The notes beneath the pieces were generated by a model. The model made no database searches. It saw only the letters and a program-made list of their open reading frames with translations, and had not been told where the DNA came from. The position numbers and the translations under genes were made by a program. A DNA stretch of 9,376 nucleotides from CAVTOO01 sp963736355 (GTDB lineage Bacteria > Pseudomonadota > Alphaproteobacteria > Rhizobiales > Xanthobacteraceae), in assembly GCA_963736355.1 (NCBI GenBank), contig CAVTOO010000001.1:1-9376 (forward strand). Reading direction: 5' to 3'. Positions 1-7,087 of this stretch are shown here, piece by piece. Within the stretch, counting starts at the first letter, position 1. Every line of letters begins with the position of its first letter.

Positions 1-484
1 GTTGCGGGCTGGGTCCTTGATCTGATCGACGGCAGTGCTGACCCGCCGACTTTCCTGCCAGGCCATTTCGATCGGGGCGAGACTTCCTCCCAGCGCGGAT
101 TGCCCGGGAGGTTGTCGGAGCGGATGGTGGGTCCGCCCCGGGAAGAGTTGGGTGTTGGTGTGCCGGGTGGCAGGCGGCGCAGGTATTGCCCGGCACGCCG
201 CCGCCATTGTCGCCGCGCAGCGCCGGCGGGTAGTGAACATGCATGTCCACGCCTTGGGTGGGCCGGTCGGTGGCCGGATGGCGGTTCATGCAGCGCGGAT
301 CCATCAGCACCTTGGCGGCTTCGAGAAACAGCGCCTGCGCGCGTGCCTGGTCACCAAGGCGCGCGAACGCCTCCGGTGGGCGGAGTTCGGGCTGGCGCGG
401 CTCGGCCTGCATGACGGAACTGCCGAGGGAGGCGGCCGCGATGCACAAGGCGGCGGTGAAAGCGAGGCAGGTTGCGGTGCGCAT
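1..484 (-). pseudogene. Broken c-type-haem protein gene, isoquinoline 1-oxidoreductase-subunit-like; 3' end outside window
   Basis: The ATG at 484 opens a secretion-signal-like start (MRTATCLAFTAALCIAAAS, then a likely cleavage near residue 26). A region resembling small proteins annotated as isoquinoline 1-oxidoreductase subunit follows. These are exported and carry two CxxCH haem motifs. The second motif is present (CAACH, residues 102-106, nt 167-181). The first reads CMNRH, with Arg at residue 68 (codon 281-283) where Cys is expected. After the second motif the frame is lost: family-like text appears in another frame at about 85-129 (TIRSDNLPGNPRWEE) and in a third at about 55-81 (LAPIEMAWQ), then again near the edge (QIKDPARN). 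At least two frameshifts plus the haem-ligand change make it a pseudogene. The gene continues past position 1. Family identity is from memory of conserved text and is moderately sure; the reading-frame breaks are seen directly. Confidence 0.62.
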
Positions 485-843
485 GGCAAATCTATGCCGA
501 CGGTGACGCCAGTCAACCTGTCAACAGGCGAAAGGTTCATGCCGATGGCCGGAATCGCGCGCAGGGCGCCGATTGGGCGGCTGAAGGGGGCCCGGTCGGC
601 ACGCTCTCCCGCTCCGTCCGGGCGGGCGTCAGGGGGCAGCCGTTTTGGGTGCCTGCCCTCTGCGATGACACTCGATCATCCCGCTACTCCAAGCCTCAAA
701 ATCAAGCCTTCAGGACGCAGGCCTCTGGACAGAGCCTTCAGGAGGGCGTTGGCCGCTTCGACAGAGTTCTATGTGGACAGATGCGGAATCGAGCCTTTAT
801 AACCGCCGCTTTCCTGCTGTTCCGGGAGACCGGCGGCGGGAGA
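485..843. other. Intergenic region between the haem-protein pseudogene and tRNA-Phe
   Basis: There is no convincing gene here. The minus-strand side, just upstream of the pseudogene start, contains two copies of GTTGAC spaced 8 bp apart (plus positions 512-517 and 520-525). One is part of a perfect TTGACA hexamer (minus, 519-524), but no well-spaced -10 box follows it. The plus-strand side holds the likely tRNA promoter at 774-803. A CCGCCG/CGGCGG inverted repeat (803-808 and 831-836, 22-base loop) lies in the tRNA leader; its role is unknown. Long open frames across this stretch have no recognisable protein text. Confidence 0.5.
774..803 (+). promoter_or_regulatory. Putative sigma-70-type promoter for tRNA-Phe
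   Basis: TGGACA (774-779) is followed after 18 bases by TATAAC (798-803). An overlapping TTTATA at 796-801 gives a 16-base spacer instead. The expected start point would be about 30 bases before the mature tRNA 5' end at 844, a normal distance for a single tRNA transcription unit. This is inferred from spacing and consensus only. Confidence 0.42.
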
Positions 844-919
844 GCCCAGGTAGCTCAGTTGGTAGAGCACGTGACTGAAAATCACGGTGTCGCTGGTTCA
901 ATTCCAGCCCTGGGCACCA
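844..919 (+). tRNA. tRNA-Phe (anticodon GAA)
   Basis: This is a complete 76-base cloverleaf. The acceptor stem GCCCAGG (844-850) pairs with CCTGGGC (909-915). The D stem is GCTC/GAGC (853-856 and 865-868). The anticodon stem CGTGA/TCACG (870-874 and 882-886) encloses loop CTGAAAA with anticodon GAA at 877-879. The T stem is GCTGG/CCAGC (892-896 and 904-908) with loop TTCAATT. The discriminator A (916) and CCA (917-919) are encoded in the DNA. It delivers phenylalanine at UUC/UUU codons. No intrinsic terminator is obvious right after it. Its 3' end is a common integration site for genomic islands, which fits the AT-richer, decayed segment that follows. Confidence 0.97.
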
Positions 920-1528
920 TATAACTCCCCGCAAAATATAGCGAATATGGCGCAGGGCCTAGGGCCAACGTGCGAGCCAATTTTGCTCGGACGGTCGTCC
1001 GCACGGTGAGCCCGACGCGCCTCGCTTGCCATTTGACGTAGGCCGATGGAAAATCGCGCGCCGGTTGATGGCGGGGGTTTTCTATGGCTGGTCTGTTCTC
1101 GGGTTTTATGGGCATAGCCTTTTTGGTCTGCTGGCCCTCGCGGGCTGGTTCCAGCACCTCTATAGTCTGCTTCACACAACAGCTTTGGGGATTTTTGATT
1201 GCTGGGGCACTTTTCTTCCCGAATTCGGATAATTCTCGGATGGGGAATTTGGCTCGGCATCTGGTGAGCAAACGCACCTCTAACGCAGTCCGATTTCCCT
1301 TGGAGCACCTTAGGTTCGAGCCAAAATTCTTGAAGGATACTCGGCGAAGCATAGAGCGTAGCGCCGAAGCGGCGTTCCATCCTCGTGATGAAGCTCTTTG
1401 GAAGCGAGCTCACAAGGCAAAGGAACATATTTCGTTTGAAGCCGTCTGCGACGAATCGCGCGCCTGCTGAGCGAGAAACTTCATCCCGTGCGGACGGTTT
1501 GGGAGCGTCTTTTTTCGAGGTAAGGCGA
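920..1528. other. AT-richer stretch after tRNA-Phe with no assignable gene
   Basis: Two plus-strand frames are open and hydrophobic over the same bases. One runs from a TTG at 1026 to a stop at 1232; the other runs from ATG 1084 to a stop at 1470 (128 codons). The second has a G-rich stretch (GGGGG, 1073-1077) six bases before its ATG and would encode two possible membrane segments (about residues 3-17 and 33-45) followed by a basic tail. Because T-rich DNA gives hydrophobic text in several frames, and I recognise neither product, I do not call either as a gene. Long minus-strand frames here run into the tRNA and give the familiar spurious GIEPATP peptide. The region may be a remnant of accessory DNA. 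Confidence 0.4.
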
Positions 1529-1749
1529 ATGCTGGATGACCAAGACAAAGCGGCGGTGCATCAAATGCTCGCTCGCAATTTCCCTGGGCACAACATTCGG
1601 GTCGAGCATGCTCTTAAACTGAAGACGTTGTTTTGGTCGTCTATAACGTGTTGGGTAACCCTCATGCGCCTGACCTAGTAAACCAGTCAGATGTTCAACG
1701 GCTGGTGCTTTCTTACAGGCATGGTCGGGCCGCGAGCCTTCAGGCTTGA
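1529..1749 (+). pseudogene. Small unknown protein gene (about 73 aa) with one frameshift
   Basis: ATG 1529 follows GAGG (1517-1520) with an 8-base gap. The frame starts MLDDQDKAAVHQMLARNF and stays protein-like to about residue 30 (IRVEHALKL). At 1619-1621 the protein-like text moves to the -1 frame, starting at GAA 1621 (EDVVLVVYNVLGNP, then VQRLVLSYRHG), and stops at TGA 1747-1749. The simplest repair is one missing base after CT at 1619-1620, giving LKLEDVV with no stop. No canonical slippery heptamer fits the zero frame, so programmed frameshifting is unlikely. The product would be small and soluble, with no signal peptide or recognised domain. A strong terminator 57 bases downstream on the same strand supports a real former transcription unit. 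I do not recognise the family. Confidence 0.45.
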
Positions 1750-1805
1750 CGTCATGATATAAATCCTCCGCCGCATCTAAAACTAGGGCACAAGCCCCAC
1801 GGTCC

Positions 1806-1834
1806 AAAGCCTTGGCTAAATGCCAAGGCTTTTT
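1806..1834 (+). terminator. Intrinsic terminator between convergent broken genes
   Basis: AAAGCCTTGGC (1806 to 1816 region) and GCCAAGGCTTT (1822-1832) form a perfect 11-bp stem around the loop TAAAT, followed by five T in a row (1830-1834). It ends the plus-strand unit whose stop is at 1747-1749. On the minus strand the same stem is followed by only three T, so it may weakly stop the convergent DUF4145 unit, whose stop codon is at 1914-1916. Confidence 0.85.
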
Positions 1835-1913
1835 CAGTAGTTCGATCGCAATGGTGCGTTCGGGCCAACCAACTTGCGGGTTGGAACCTAATCTCGTGGT
1901 TCTCGTCGTCGCT

Positions 1914-2601
1914 TCACGACGTTCTTTCGCGATTTCTGACCCGCTTAGGCTTTGTGAAAAGTCGCTCAAGTAGCGCGGTTGTATAAGTAAACAGTGCTCC
2001 TCAGCGTCTTCTTGCTGTAGCGTGCCCTGATGAGCACCGTCGTTGCCGTCTTCTCGGATTGCCGTGGATAGGTCTGGCGAAATCCGCAAAGAGTTTGACT
2101 ATCGAATAGCCAACGCAAGCGAAGGCCAAGATCGTGACGCGTCCTGTTTATTCAAACCGGGCGTTTCATCTTCGTGGGCATAAAGGACAAGTCGCCAGGT
2201 GGATGCACATCCGAAACATTGTGCCTGCTGCGTTCCAGCATTGGACGTTAAGGCAGGTTGTGCCTTCCGACTAGAAAAGACCTTGGCTATCGGGGGCGAT
2301 ACGTGCTCTGTCGGTTCGACTACACCTTCGTCCTTTAGGCTGATAAATCCGCGAACATCAAAGTAGTTATTCATAAGTCTTCCAGCGATATGGGAGACGT
2401 TTTCTTGAAGAGCTTTAAATCATGGCCCGTTCGTTCCTTAAGAACGATGATGGAAGACTTTGCACAGTGACGACAAGTTGCAAACACCTCGAAGGTGTGC
2501 GCCCAGCCAAATTCAGAACTCCCGACACGGTTCGCGGCAGACACACTAAAGGTGATGGATTTGGTCCGGCATCTTGGGCAATTCCATACAAGTTCGGCCA
2601 T
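1914..2601 (-). pseudogene. DUF4145-family zinc-ribbon protein gene, heavily frameshifted
   Basis: ATG 2601 has GAGG at 2612-2615, about 10 bases upstream, and starts MAELVWNCPRCRTK, the usual way these proteins begin. Two cysteine pairs (CPRC, then CRHC about 35 residues on) make a zinc ribbon. The frame ends in TGA at 2371-2373, and homologous text continues in other frames: YFDVRGFISLKDE (frame of 2374), EGTTCLNVQCWNAAGTMFR (near 2267), EDETPGLNK (near 2173), TRHDLGLRLRWLFD (near 2145), then STAIREDGNDGAHQG (near 2060) and YTTALLERLF ending in TGA 1914-1916. Stitched together this is about 229 codons, the usual family length, with at least five frame changes, so the gene is dead. DUF4145 proteins are of unknown function; some occur beside restriction or other defence genes, but no partner is visible here. 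Frames are seen; family name is from recall of conserved text. Confidence 0.78.
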
Positions 2602-2912
2602 GTAGAATCTACCTCGTCGCCAGAGTGGCACGCCATGTTCGTTTGTGGAGCCAATTCGATGCTCGCCATATAAATACACCCGGCGATTCAGTATCGGGTC
2701 AAATACCAGCAAACCACGGTCGCGGTCAGCCCCTCAACATTTCCAGACTGAATTCGAAATTTGACCGTGCGGAGCGAATCGAAGGTGGGCCGCAGGTTCA
2801 ATGCTCACATCGCTCGTTGATTCTGGAATGTAGCAAAGCTTGTTGTGAAACACTTCCAGGACGCCCCGAGCCTTCTGGATCTTGTCAGGTGACACTCGTC
2901 CGCGAACGGACC
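2602..2912. other. Gap between cysG and the DUF4145 pseudogene
   Basis: There is no recognisable gene. The minus-strand frame that contains the DUF4145 start is open upstream to 2733, is interrupted by a single TGA at 2734-2736, and is open again up to about 2911 with rather protein-like text (RVSPDKIQKARGVLEVF). The nearest upstream start codon in the lower part is a TTG at 2712, which I judge less likely than ATG 2601 because the latter has a ribosome binding site and the family-typical first residues. The stretch may be the leader of the DUF4145 gene plus a remnant of another gene. Confidence 0.35.
2898..2911 (-). terminator. Short hairpin directly after the cysG stop codon
   Basis: GTCCG and CGGAC form a 5-bp stem around TTCG on the minus strand, starting one base after the cysG TGA (2913-2915). 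There is no T-run after it, so it is not a classical intrinsic terminator. It may be a 3'-end stabilising hairpin or coincidence. Confidence 0.25.
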
Positions 2913-4430
2913 TCAGGGGAAAACCTGTTGCTTGTCTGACTGCTCATGGCTCCATCCTTTTGCCAGTAGAATTGCCGAATTTAATTTACCAGCAGGTTCG
3001 GTGTGCTTCGCCATAAGGTCCGCGAAGACACAGCCGAACATGACCAGGAGCGGGCCAGGCAGAGCCGCTGCCGCGATCCTTGTGGGCAGCTCGGTGATCG
3101 TTGCCGCAAATATCGTCTCGCCGGGTCGCGTGGCGCTCGCGACGGCGACAGCGGGCGTCGCGGGATCGAGACCGGCCGCCACGGCATGTGCCGCGAGATC
3201 GGGCAACGTCTTTCTCGGCATGTAGACCACGGTGGTGGCGACCGGATCGGCGAGCGCGGACCAGTCGATGTCGTCCGGCAGCCGGCCATCCGCGCCATGG
3301 CCGGTGATGTACTGCAACCGGCGTGCGTCCTCACGCTGGGTGAGTGAAATGCCGAGACGGCTGGCCACCGCTTGCGCCGCGGTGATGCCGGGCACGACCT
3401 CGATCGAAATCCCAGCAGCGCGACACGCGGCAATCTCCTCGTGCGCGCGGCTGAAGATCATGGGATCGCCGCCCTTGAGCCGCACGACCCGGCGGCCCGA
3501 CGTGGCGAGCCTGACCATCAGCGCATTGATGTCCTGCTGTCGGCAGGACGGCCCATGCCCGGTCTTGCCGACCAGCATCTTTCTCGCCTCACGGCGCGCA
3601 AATTCGAGCACGTCGACGGACACAAGATCGTCGTAGAGGATGACGTCGGCCGACTGCAGCGCGCGCACCGCGCACAGCGTCAGCAGTTCCGGATCGCCGG
3701 GGCCCGCGCCGACGAGAACGACCGAACCCTTGTGCGCATCCGCGGCCTGGTCAGCGGTTTCGCGCAGCAGCCGCTCCAGATCCGCAGGCTCAGGCTCGCG
3801 GCCTGGCGCCGCCATGGCGTGCGCGGTGAATCGGCGCCAGAACGCCCGGCGCGCGTTGAACGACAGTCCCGATGCCTGCACGGTCCGGCGCCAGCGCCGC
3901 GCCGCATCCACCCAATGCGCGAAGCCGCGCGGGATCAAGGCTTCGAGCCGGGCCCGCACCGCCTGGCCGAATACCGGGGCCGCGCCGCCGGTCGAGATGC
4001 CGATGACGAGCGGCGAGCGATTGACGATGGCGCCGAAGCTGAAATCGCAGAGCGCCGGCTTGTCGACGATGTTGACGGGGACGTGCGCCGCACGCGCTGC
4101 CGTGGCAAAGCGCACGGCCTCGTGCTCGTCCTCAAAGGCGCCGACGGCGAGCGCTACGCCATCGAAGTCGGCCGGGGTCCATTCTCGCTTCCGGATGGTG
4201 ACCGGTCCATGCAGGATCTCTTCGGCAAGCGCATTCAACTCCTCGCACGGCACCGGGGCGTAGACATCGACGGACGCGCCCGTGGCGGAGAGAAGCTCCG
4301 TCTTCCATGCCGCAGCCGGCGTACCGCCCGCCACCAGTGTGCGCCGGCCCGCGAGCGCAACGAACAGCGGAAGCTGAGCCAGTGGCGCCATGCGTGCCGA
4401 TGGCGTTTCAGCCGGCGTGCGCGGCTTCAT
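2913..4430 (-). CDS. cysG: Siroheme synthase CysG (precorrin-2 dehydrogenase/ferrochelatase + uroporphyrinogen-III methyltransferase)
   Basis: A 505-residue cytoplasmic protein with two fused enzymes. Residues about 17-165 are the NAD-dependent precorrin-2 dehydrogenase/ferrochelatase half: a Rossmann glycine turn (VAGG, 33-36), NIVDKPALCDF with the likely catalytic Asp at 123, and ISTGG at 145-149. Residues about 235-468 are the SAM-dependent methyltransferase half: GAGPGDP (241-247), VRLKGGDP (316-323) and VPGITAA (346-352). The usual GRGGEE after GGDPxIF is SRAHEE here. Together they convert uroporphyrinogen III to siroheme, the cofactor of NirA. The frame is open upstream to 4505, but the extra residues only read nasA in another frame. 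ATG 4430 has GGAG at 4438-4441 with 7-base spacing, so I chose it; ATG 4391 (MAPLAQLP) is the fallback. The start overlaps the true nasA end by 23 bases, suggesting coupled translation. No break is seen. Confidence 0.93.
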   Translation of the reverse strand: MKPRTPAETPSARMAPLAQLPLFVALAGRRTLVAGGTPAAAWKTELLSATGASVDVYAPVPCEELNALAEEILHGPVTIRKREWTPADFDGVALAVGAFEDEHEAVRFATAARAAHVPVNIVDKPALCDFSFGAIVNRSPLVIGISTGGAAPVFGQAVRARLEALIPRGFAHWVDAARRWRRTVQASGLSFNARRAFWRRFTAHAMAAPGREPEPADLERLLRETADQAADAHKGSVVLVGAGPGDPELLTLCAVRALQSADVILYDDLVSVDVLEFARREARKMLVGKTGHGPSCRQQDINALMVRLATSGRRVVRLKGGDPMIFSRAHEEIAACRAAGISIEVVPGITAAQAVASRLGISLTQREDARRLQYITGHGADGRLPDDIDWSALADPVATTVVYMPRKTLPDLAAHAVAAGLDPATPAVAVASATRPGETIFAATITELPTRIAAAALPGPLLVMFGCVFADLMAKHTEPAGKLNSAILLAKGWSHEQSDKQQVFP

Positions 4431-7018
4431 GGATCGTCTCCATTTGCAGGTGTGCCGCAAGCTGGCGCAGTTCCGGCAGGCAGCTGCCACACCGCGTGCC
4501 GGCACGCCGCGAGGCGGACACGTCGGCCGGCGCGATGCCGAAGCAGGCGCAGACGACCGGGCCGCTCGCCGCGATGCCGGGCCGCTCGGTCATGTGCTGC
4601 AGGTCGCTCCATTGCGGAGGCGCGTCGGCGGGGCCGACAAACAGCGCGCCGCAGAGGCCTCCGCTGGTAAACGCGGCGGCGCGGTATACCCCCCCTCCCA
4701 GATCGACGTATTCGGTGAGCACCGCGTCGGGAAAGAATTCCGGCGCGCGGGTGCGCCAGACCGCGGCAGCGTCGTTGGTGGCGAAAGTCAGCTACCATCG
4801 CGCCCGAAGTGGCGACGCGCGCCCACCAGGTGTCGTGCGGTAGGACGATCGGGAAGCGCGACAGCAGCAGCCCACGCATGGCGAAGCGGACCGGCTCGAT
4901 CGCCGCCGGCGTCGCCTTCGACTCGGGCTGACCGGAGAACGGATCGGTGTGCGGCGCCACCAGATCGCCCACGCGTGCCGACGAAGCGTTGGCGTCACTC
5001 CAGTGGATCGGCACGAACAGCGAACCGCATTGCTGGCCCTCGCAGCTGCTCACCCGCAGCACGCATGAACCGTGCGCGGTGCGAACGCGGGCGAAGTTGC
5101 CTGGCGTCAGTCCATGTTCCTCGGCGTCGCGTGGATGCACCTCGACAAATGGTTCCGGCCGGTGCGCGCCGAGCGTCGGACTTGCGCCCGTGCGGGTCAT
5201 GGTGTGCCACTGATCGCGGACGCGGCCGGTGTTGAGCCGCAGCGGGAACGAGGCGGACGTCTGCTCCCGCAAAGCGGGCAGTGCCGGCGGCACGAACCGC
5301 GCCCTGCGGTCTGCTGTGAAAAATTCGCCGTTGGCGAACAGTCGCGCCGAAGGCATCGCATCTTTGCGGAGCGGCCATTGGATCGGGTCAAGCGCGTCGT
5401 ATTGCGCGTCAGTGATGGAAGCTAGTGCACCGATATCAAAAGCGCGCGTTCCGTTATTCTCGAATCCCGACAGAGCGGCGTGCTCGCGAAATACATCGGC
5501 CGATGAGCGGAACGGGAAGGCTTCGCCAAAGCCCAGGTGTTGCGCCACATCGCAGACGATACGCCAGTCCGACCGCGTCTCGCCCGGCCGCGGCAGGAAC
5601 GCGCGCTGCCGCGAGATCCGGCGCTCCGAGTTGGTGACGGTGCCATCCTTTTCGCCCCATGCCGCGGCGGGGAGCAGCACATGCGGGAGGGCGGCGAGCG
5701 TATCGTTGTGCGCCACGTTCTCCGACACCACGAACAGGTCGAGCTTTTTCAACGCGTCGCGCACCGCACCCGCGCGCGGCAGCGATACGGCCGGGTTGGT
5801 CGCCATCACCCATAGCGCCTTGATCTCGCCGCGCTCGATCGCCTCGAACATCTGCACGGCCTTGAGGCCTTCATGCGTGACGCCGCGCGCCGAATTCCAA
5901 AACCTGTGCACCCGATCGATGTCGGGCGGCGTGAACGCCATATGCGCGGCGAGTTGGTTGGCAAGTCCTCCGACTTCGCGGCCGCCCATGGCATTAGGCT
6001 GGCCGGTCAGCGACAGCGGTCCCATGCCTGGCCTGCCGATGCGGCCGCTGGCGAGATGGCAATTGATGATGGCGTTGACCTTGTCGGTCCCCTGCGCAGA
6101 CTGGTTTACCCCTTGCGAGAAGCACGTGACGGTGCGGCGCGTCTCCAGGAATAGCTCGAAGAACCGCAGCACGTCGCGCTCGGCAAGGCCGGTCGCCGCC
6201 GCGGTTGCACGCGGTGTCGGCGCAATTTCGGTGGCTCGCGCCAGCGTTTCGGCGAAGCCACTGGTATGCGCCTCGATATAGGCGTGATCGAGCGCGCCAT
6301 GCTCGGCGAGATGGACCAGCAGTCCGCAGAATAGCGCCGCATCGGTGCCGGGTGCGATTGGCAAGAACAGGTCGGCGTCGGCGCCGGTTACGGTGCGGCG
6401 CGGGTCGATGACCACAATCCGCGCGCCCTGCTTCTCGCGGCTGTCGACGATGCGCCGGTACAGGACCGGGTGGCACCAGGCGGCGTTGGAACCGACCAGC
6501 ACGATGAGATCAGCGAGGTCGAGGTCCTCGTAGCAGCCTGGCACCACGTCTGCGCCGAAGGCGCGGCGGTGGCCCGCAACGGTCGAGGCCATGCACAACC
6601 GCGAATTGGTGTCGACGTTGGAGGTGCCGAGAAAACCCTTGGCGAGCTTGTTGGCGACGTAATAGTCCTCGGTGAGCAGTTGGCCCGAAAGATAGAATGC
6701 GATGGCCCGCGGTCCATGCCGATCGAGGATGTTCTGCAGTCCCTCCGCGACATGGCCGGTCGCCTCATCCCAGGACACCCGACGATAGCCGCCATCGCCC
6801 TGTTTGATCATCGGGTGAAGCAGGCGGTTGTCGAGCCCGAGCGTTTCGCCGAGCGCGAAGCCCTTGGAACAGAGCCTGCCGAGATTCGCCGGATGGGTAG
6901 GGTCTCCGGCGATTCCGATTCGTCCGGCTTCTTGCTGCCGCGCCAGCACGCCGCAGCCGACACCGCAATAGGGGCAGGCGGTACGCACCGGCGACGGTGC
7001 CGAGAGCGGTGCGTTCAT
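4408..7018 (-). pseudogene. nasA: Assimilatory nitrate reductase, molybdenum subunit NasA, with one frameshift
   Basis: Reduces nitrate to nitrite in the cytoplasm at a bis-MGD molybdenum site. N-terminal 4Fe-4S motif is C15-x2-C18-x3-C22 and C50. Likely Mo-ligand Cys142 sits in NSRLCMAST. GSNAAWCHPV (176-185), DPRRTVT (205-211) and TGQPNAMGGREVGG (338-351) are cofactor-binding segments. Homology runs unbroken to about residue 745, then needs another frame: at 4783-4786 an extra base turns TTC-GCC into TTTC-GCC. The true tail (VLTEYVDLGGGVYRAAAF, to a CxC/CxxC 2Fe-2S domain) ends at TGA 4408-4410. Read literally, the frame instead runs to 4427 with about 118 wrong residues and no 2Fe-2S domain. 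Repaired length is 869 aa, near the family norm of about 900. It starts 69 bases after the flavoprotein stop, with only a weak ribosome binding site. There is no signal peptide, so it is assimilatory rather than periplasmic. It is either recently inactivated or a sequencing indel. Confidence 0.88.
4438..4441 (-). promoter_or_regulatory. Ribosome binding site that decides the cysG start
   Basis: GGAG lies 7 bases before ATG 4430, inside the last codons of nasA. The alternative ATG at 4391 has no comparable site. Confidence 0.6.
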
Positions 7019-7087
7019 GCCGGACGCTGCCAGCTACGGCGGGCGCGCGCAGGGACGCAAGCAGCAGGTCGGCCTGAGGTCGGCATG

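Noticed and set aside
35..802. Long plus-strand open frame (255 codons)
   Set aside because: Arg/Gly/Ala-rich text without motifs, lying antisense to the haem-protein pseudogene, whose CxxCH region reads on the minus strand.
844..919. Direct repeat of the tRNA-Phe 3' end as an island attachment pair
   Set aside because: No second copy of the 3' end was seen elsewhere in the window by eye.
882..1548. Two long minus-strand frames running into tRNA-Phe (ending ...RAGIEPATP and ...GAQGWN)
   Set aside because: GIEPATP is the familiar false peptide from reading a tRNA backwards; the rest shows no recognisable protein family.
1612..1621. Programmed -1 frameshift signal in the small plus-strand gene (TCTTAAACTG)
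   Set aside because: The zero-frame codons CTT AAA CTG do not form an X XXY YYZ slippery heptamer; a plain one-base indel explains the shift.
1865..1884. CCAACC/GGTTGG inverted repeat with 8-base loop near the DUF4145 end
   Set aside because: Six-base stem with no T-run on either side; too weak to call a terminator.
1481..1913. Minus-strand open frame downstream of the DUF4145 stop
   Set aside because: Only the upstream part (IREDGNDGAHQG) is homologous; beyond 1914 it runs antisense to the small plus-strand gene and the terminator.
3372..5235. Long plus-strand frames (432, 281 codons) opposite cysG and nasA
   Set aside because: They are antisense shadows typical of high-GC genes; the minus strand carries clear enzyme motifs throughout.
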